A stretch of 7,887 bases of DNA from an uncultured Lachnospiraceae bacterium (GTDB lineage: Bacteria; Bacillota; Clostridia; Lachnospirales; Lachnospiraceae), in NCBI GenBank assembly GCA_910588655.1, contig CAJUPJ010000073.1, positions 1-7,887 of the forward strand, in the 5' to 3' direction. The notes below the pieces were generated by a model. The model had not been told where the DNA came from, made no database searches, and worked only from the letters and a program-made list of their open reading frames with translations. Shown piece by piece: positions 5,544 through 7,887 of this stretch (position 1 is its first letter; each line of letters opens with the position of its first letter). The translations under genes and the position numbers were made by a program.

Positions 5544-7119
5544 TTACAGCAAAGGCATGGTTGCTGGTTATTACCGCCTGTCTGTGGAAGATGGCAGCCT
5601 GGAAATGGAGAGCAGCAGCATTTCCAGCCAGAGGCTTCTTGTTAAAAAATATATTGCTTCCCATAAAGAATTTGAAGGATATGGCTTTTGTGAATTTTAT
5701 GATGACGGATATTCTGGCACAACAATGGACAGACCAGGAATACAGAAACTTCTTGCAGGGATAAAGGATAATAAAATACAGTGTGTCATTGTAAAAGATA
5801 TTTCCAGGTTTTCAAGGGATTATATAGAACTTGGTACTTATATGGAACAGGTTTTCCCATTTATGCAGGTCAGGTTTATTGCAATTACAGACAATTACGA
5901 CAGCAATAATTATCCAGGTTCTGCTAGCGTTGGTATGGATATTGCTTTTAAAAGCCTTTTATCGGATTTTTATTGCAAAGATGTTTCAGACAAGGTTAAA
6001 AGTTCACTAAAAGTAAGAAAGAAACAGGGTAAATATGCCACAGGTTCTGTACCTTTTGGATATATGAAAAATAAAGATAACCCACAGGAACTTCTCATTG
6101 TGCAGGAAGAAGCAGAGGTTATAAAACGCATCTTTTCTTTGTCGCTGAATGGAAATAACCTTACTGAAATCTGTAAAATCCTTAATGACGGAGGGGTAAA
6201 AACACCACTTGAATATAAAAATGCCAGAAAAAAACAGGACAGGAAAGAACTTATGCAGGGGCATAAATACTGGCAGCCTGCAGTAGTCAGGACAATACTT
6301 ACAAATGAAACTTATACCGGCAGCATGGTTTATAATAAATCAGAACGGGCAGGGGTGGGACAGAAAAAGAAAATATTAAAACCACGCAGTGAGTGGAAAG
6401 TGTTCCCAGGACATCATGCTGCTGTTATAGACAGGGAAACTTTTGATAAAATACAGGAGAAGTTTTTCCACAGGAAAGAAAAAGGACGCATACCTTTTTC
6501 TTATCCGCTTAAAGGAAAAGTTTACTGTGCATATTGTAACAGATGCCTGGGGGCAGCAAAACTGTCAGGAGGCAGGCTTTCATTATATTGTGCAAACAGG
6601 AAACTGAAAAGCGGCAGCCAGTGCATACAGGAATATATCAGGAATGAATGGCTTGAAAGTGTGGTATTAAAAGAGATACAGTTACAACTGGAAAGGCTTG
6701 GGGTATGGGATATAATTATTAAAGAGAGCAAAACAGGATATAAGGGTATAAAGGCTAAGGAAAAAACATTGCTCGAAAAGCTGGAACAGGACGAAGGGAA
6801 ATTTATGCAGGAAAAAGCAGATAATCTTGAAAAATATCATAAAGGCCTTATTACAAAAGAAGAATTACTGGAAAGACGTGACATTATAACAAGGCAGATT
6901 GAAGAAATAAAAACACAAAAGAAAGAATTAGAAGAAAAAATATGCCATAGCATGGAAGAATTACAAGATAAAGAAAAGAAACAAAAGGAATACAGTAAGT
7001 GGTCTGCGTATTACGGGTTTGATGTTTTGTCAAGGGAAATGGCAGAAGCATTTATAAGTAAAGTAGTTATAGATAACCAGAAAAATATCAGTATATTCTG
7101 GACGTTTAGCAGGGAATAA
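5533..7119 (+). CDS. Large serine recombinase 3 of 3
   Basis: A 528-residue large serine recombinase, read from TTG at 5533 on the strength of GGGGGTG at 5520-5526; ATG at 5518 is the alternative and adds five residues. It overlaps the previous gene by 11 bases. Motifs: YYRLS with nucleophile Ser17 and Arg15, MDRPGI (Arg67), DISRFSRDYIE (Arg92, Arg95). The recombinase domain spans about 172-310 (VPFGYMKN, RTILTNETYTGSMVYNKS, HHAAVID). Zinc-ribbon cysteines are 332, 335, 353 and 364. About 405-490 is strongly Glu/Lys/Leu-rich, the longest predicted coiled coil of the three. The C-terminus ends in a short hydrophobic/aromatic stretch (ISIFWTF). It closes the operon and nothing catalytic is missing. 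The product is a diverged paralogue rather than a recent duplicate of the first two, judging by scattered differences outside the motifs. Confidence 0.94.
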   Translation: MENNYSKGMVAGYYRLSVEDGSLEMESSSISSQRLLVKKYIASHKEFEGYGFCEFYDDGYSGTTMDRPGIQKLLAGIKDNKIQCVIVKDISRFSRDYIELGTYMEQVFPFMQVRFIAITDNYDSNNYPGSASVGMDIAFKSLLSDFYCKDVSDKVKSSLKVRKKQGKYATGSVPFGYMKNKDNPQELLIVQEEAEVIKRIFSLSLNGNNLTEICKILNDGGVKTPLEYKNARKKQDRKELMQGHKYWQPAVVRTILTNETYTGSMVYNKSERAGVGQKKKILKPRSEWKVFPGHHAAVIDRETFDKIQEKFFHRKEKGRIPFSYPLKGKVYCAYCNRCLGAAKLSGGRLSLYCANRKLKSGSQCIQEYIRNEWLESVVLKEIQLQLERLGVWDIIIKESKTGYKGIKAKEKTLLEKLEQDEGKFMQEKADNLEKYHKGLITKEELLERRDIITRQIEEIKTQKKELEEKICHSMEELQDKEKKQKEYSKWSAYYGFDVLSREMAEAFISKVVIDNQKNISIFWTFSRE

Positions 7120-7141
7120 CAAGGATAACATACAGCTTTAA

Positions 7142-7160
7142 ATAATAAATATTTTATTAT
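7142..7160. repeat. AT-only perfect dyad downstream of the recombinase operon
   Basis: ATAATAAA (7142-7149) and TTTATTAT (7153-7160) pair perfectly across a 3-base loop, 22 bases after the last recombinase stop codon. It could act as a weak transcription end or as part of a recombination site at the edge of the element; AT-only composition makes a chance dyad more likely than usual. Confidence 0.4.
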
Positions 7161-7196
7161 AAATGGCCATTATTTAGCAGAAAGATACAAAAGGAC

Positions 7197-7289
7197 ATTT
7201 CACTTCTTGTAAGGTACGATGAAGATGGAAAAATGTATTTATATGATATAATAGACATAAAAAAAGAAACGGGCAACCCGCCTGGGTAA
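7197..7289 (+). pseudogene. Broken 3' end of a gene, resembling the C-terminal tail of mobile-element nuclease/MuF-type proteins
   Basis: The frame reads ISLLVRYDEDGKMYLY, then DIIDIKKETGNPPG and a TAA stop: 30 residues with convincing protein-like character. The YDI(I/V)xIKKET-x-P ending matches, from memory, C-terminal tails of large phage- or conjugative-element proteins carrying barnase/EndoU/RelE-like nuclease domains. Upstream, the frame continues only to a stop at 7146-7148 and loses resemblance to protein before about 7185. There is no start codon with a ribosome binding site. I read it as the surviving 3' end of a larger gene whose front was removed by insertion or deletion. A chance open frame is the alternative. 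Confidence 0.45.
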
Positions 7290-7468
7290 TAAAAACCGTA
7301 CACGGCAAAAACCCCATTTCCCTTTGGTTATTATAGTATGAAATCCAGGTTGTTTTGTCAAGTGGAAATGTTTTTTGCTGGTAAAAATTTATAACTTATA
7401 TCTGGCATCATAAGGATAGCAAGAGAAAATGGGTCATGCCTGTATGGTTTTACATGGGAATTTGAAGA

Positions 7469-7497
7469 TTGAAAAAACAGGGGTTTTATGACATAAT
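7469..7497 (+). promoter_or_regulatory. Sigma-A-type promoter of the AAA-ATPase-like gene
   Basis: TTGAAA (7469-7474) and CATAAT (7492-7497) each match consensus in five of six positions and are exactly 17 bases apart. Transcription would begin about 7504, giving a short leader before the ATG at 7537. This is the best promoter in the window and shows that the ATPase-like gene is transcribed independently of the recombinase operon. Confidence 0.6.
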
Positions 7498-7536
7498 AAA
7501 AAAATGTAAAGAAGAACGGAAAGTGAGGTATCTGCT

Positions 7537-7887
7537 ATGGATAAAATAACGCCCATGCCAATAGGTATAGAATTTTATAAAGAAATGATAACCAAAGGAT
7601 ATTATTATGTAGATAAAACACTGTTAATACGGGATTTGCTGGCATACAGGAATAAGGTTACATTATTTACACGCCCAAGGCGTTTTGGTAAAACATTAGC
7701 CCAGAGCATGGTTAAGACTTTTTTTGAAAAAGAAGTACTCCCAGATGGCACAGTGGCAGACAACTCTGTGTATTTCCAGGGGAAAAAGATTATGTACGCA
7801 AGAGAAGAATACCTTAAGCATATGGGGCAGTACCCCATATGCACTAACTTAGCAAAAATGCTGGCATCTGTAACCTGTCTTTTTTTC
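7537..7887 (+). CDS. AAA-ATPase-like / PD-(D/E)XK nuclease family protein, 3' end beyond the window
   Basis: The first 117 residues of a protein whose family (AAA-ATPase_like, Pfam PF09820, commonly followed by a PD-(D/E)XK nuclease-like domain, PF08011) is usually 500-580 residues. Diagnostic blocks are MPIGIEFYKEMITKGYYYVDKT (residues 7-28), where this start of the family is highly conserved, and LFTRPRRFGKTL (43-54), its variant P-loop with Lys52-Thr53. EYLKHMGQYP (91-100) matches the usual segment after the first helices. After YP the sequence (ICTNLAKMLASV) fits the family poorly, so a frameshift or sequencing error near 7839 is possible, although the frame stays open to the edge. The start follows GTGAGG (7523-7528) at 8 bases. 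The cellular role of the family is unsettled; it is abundant and multicopy in gut anaerobes and Bacteroidetes. Confidence 0.85.
   Translation, partial: MDKITPMPIGIEFYKEMITKGYYYVDKTLLIRDLLAYRNKVTLFTRPRRFGKTLAQSMVKTFFEKEVLPDGTVADNSVYFQGKKIMYAREEYLKHMGQYPICTNLAKMLASVTCLFF

Noticed and set aside
7259..7280. Minus-strand intrinsic terminator: CGGG-TTG-CCCG followed by a T-rich tract
   Set aside because: The stem is only four base pairs and no minus-strand gene is present to use it; the bases also fall inside the gene remnant on the plus strand.
7605..7844. 79-codon minus-strand frame opposite the ATPase-like gene
   Set aside because: It is opposite a clearly conserved plus-strand protein and has no ribosome binding site or family resemblance.

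Overview
The window looks like an accessory, mobile-element region of a low-GC anaerobic Firmicute, probably Lachnospiraceae/Clostridia. The grounds are AT-rich spacers, strong AGG/AGGAGG-type ribosome binding sites, heavy use of AGG for Arg and CAG for Gln in the recombinase genes, and families I know mostly from gut Clostridia. The taxonomic call is inference.

Layout, left to right. (1) Bases 2-943: a tyrosine recombinase of the XerC/XerD type, all catalytic residues present, reading frame open to the left edge with no usable start codon in view. (2) Bases 944-1824: about 880 bases with no supportable gene. It holds two short tandem repeats, two inverted repeats, a G-rich, GC-rich stretch (about 1381-1620) and a candidate promoter. 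(3) Bases 1825-7119: a tight plus-strand operon. It begins with an 81-residue acidic protein of unknown function (GTG start, near-perfect Shine-Dalgarno), then a 134-base leader with overlapping inverted repeats, then three complete, different large serine recombinases (552, 559 and 528 residues). The first two abut directly and the last two overlap by 11 bases. (4) Bases 7120-7536: an intergenic stretch that opens with an AT-only dyad, contains what looks like the broken 3' end of another gene (7197-7289), and ends in a good sigma-A-type promoter. (5) Bases 7537-7887: the first 117 codons of an AAA-ATPase-like/PD-(D/E)XK nuclease family protein, cut by the right edge.

The centrepiece is the triple serine-recombinase module with its small leading protein. 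Each recombinase has a resolvase-type catalytic domain, a recombinase domain, a zinc ribbon and a coiled coil, so each appears catalytically competent. Three intact enzymes in one translationally linked operon suggest they act together to integrate and excise an element; the small protein is a natural candidate for an accessory or directionality factor, but nothing in its sequence proves this. The gene fragment just downstream suggests that an element end, or an old insertion/deletion junction, lies between the last recombinase and base ~7197. Tandem serine-recombinase triplets are known from integrative conjugative elements of Firmicutes, so the module type is not new; the small protein, the structured leader and the division of labour among the three enzymes are the less explored parts.
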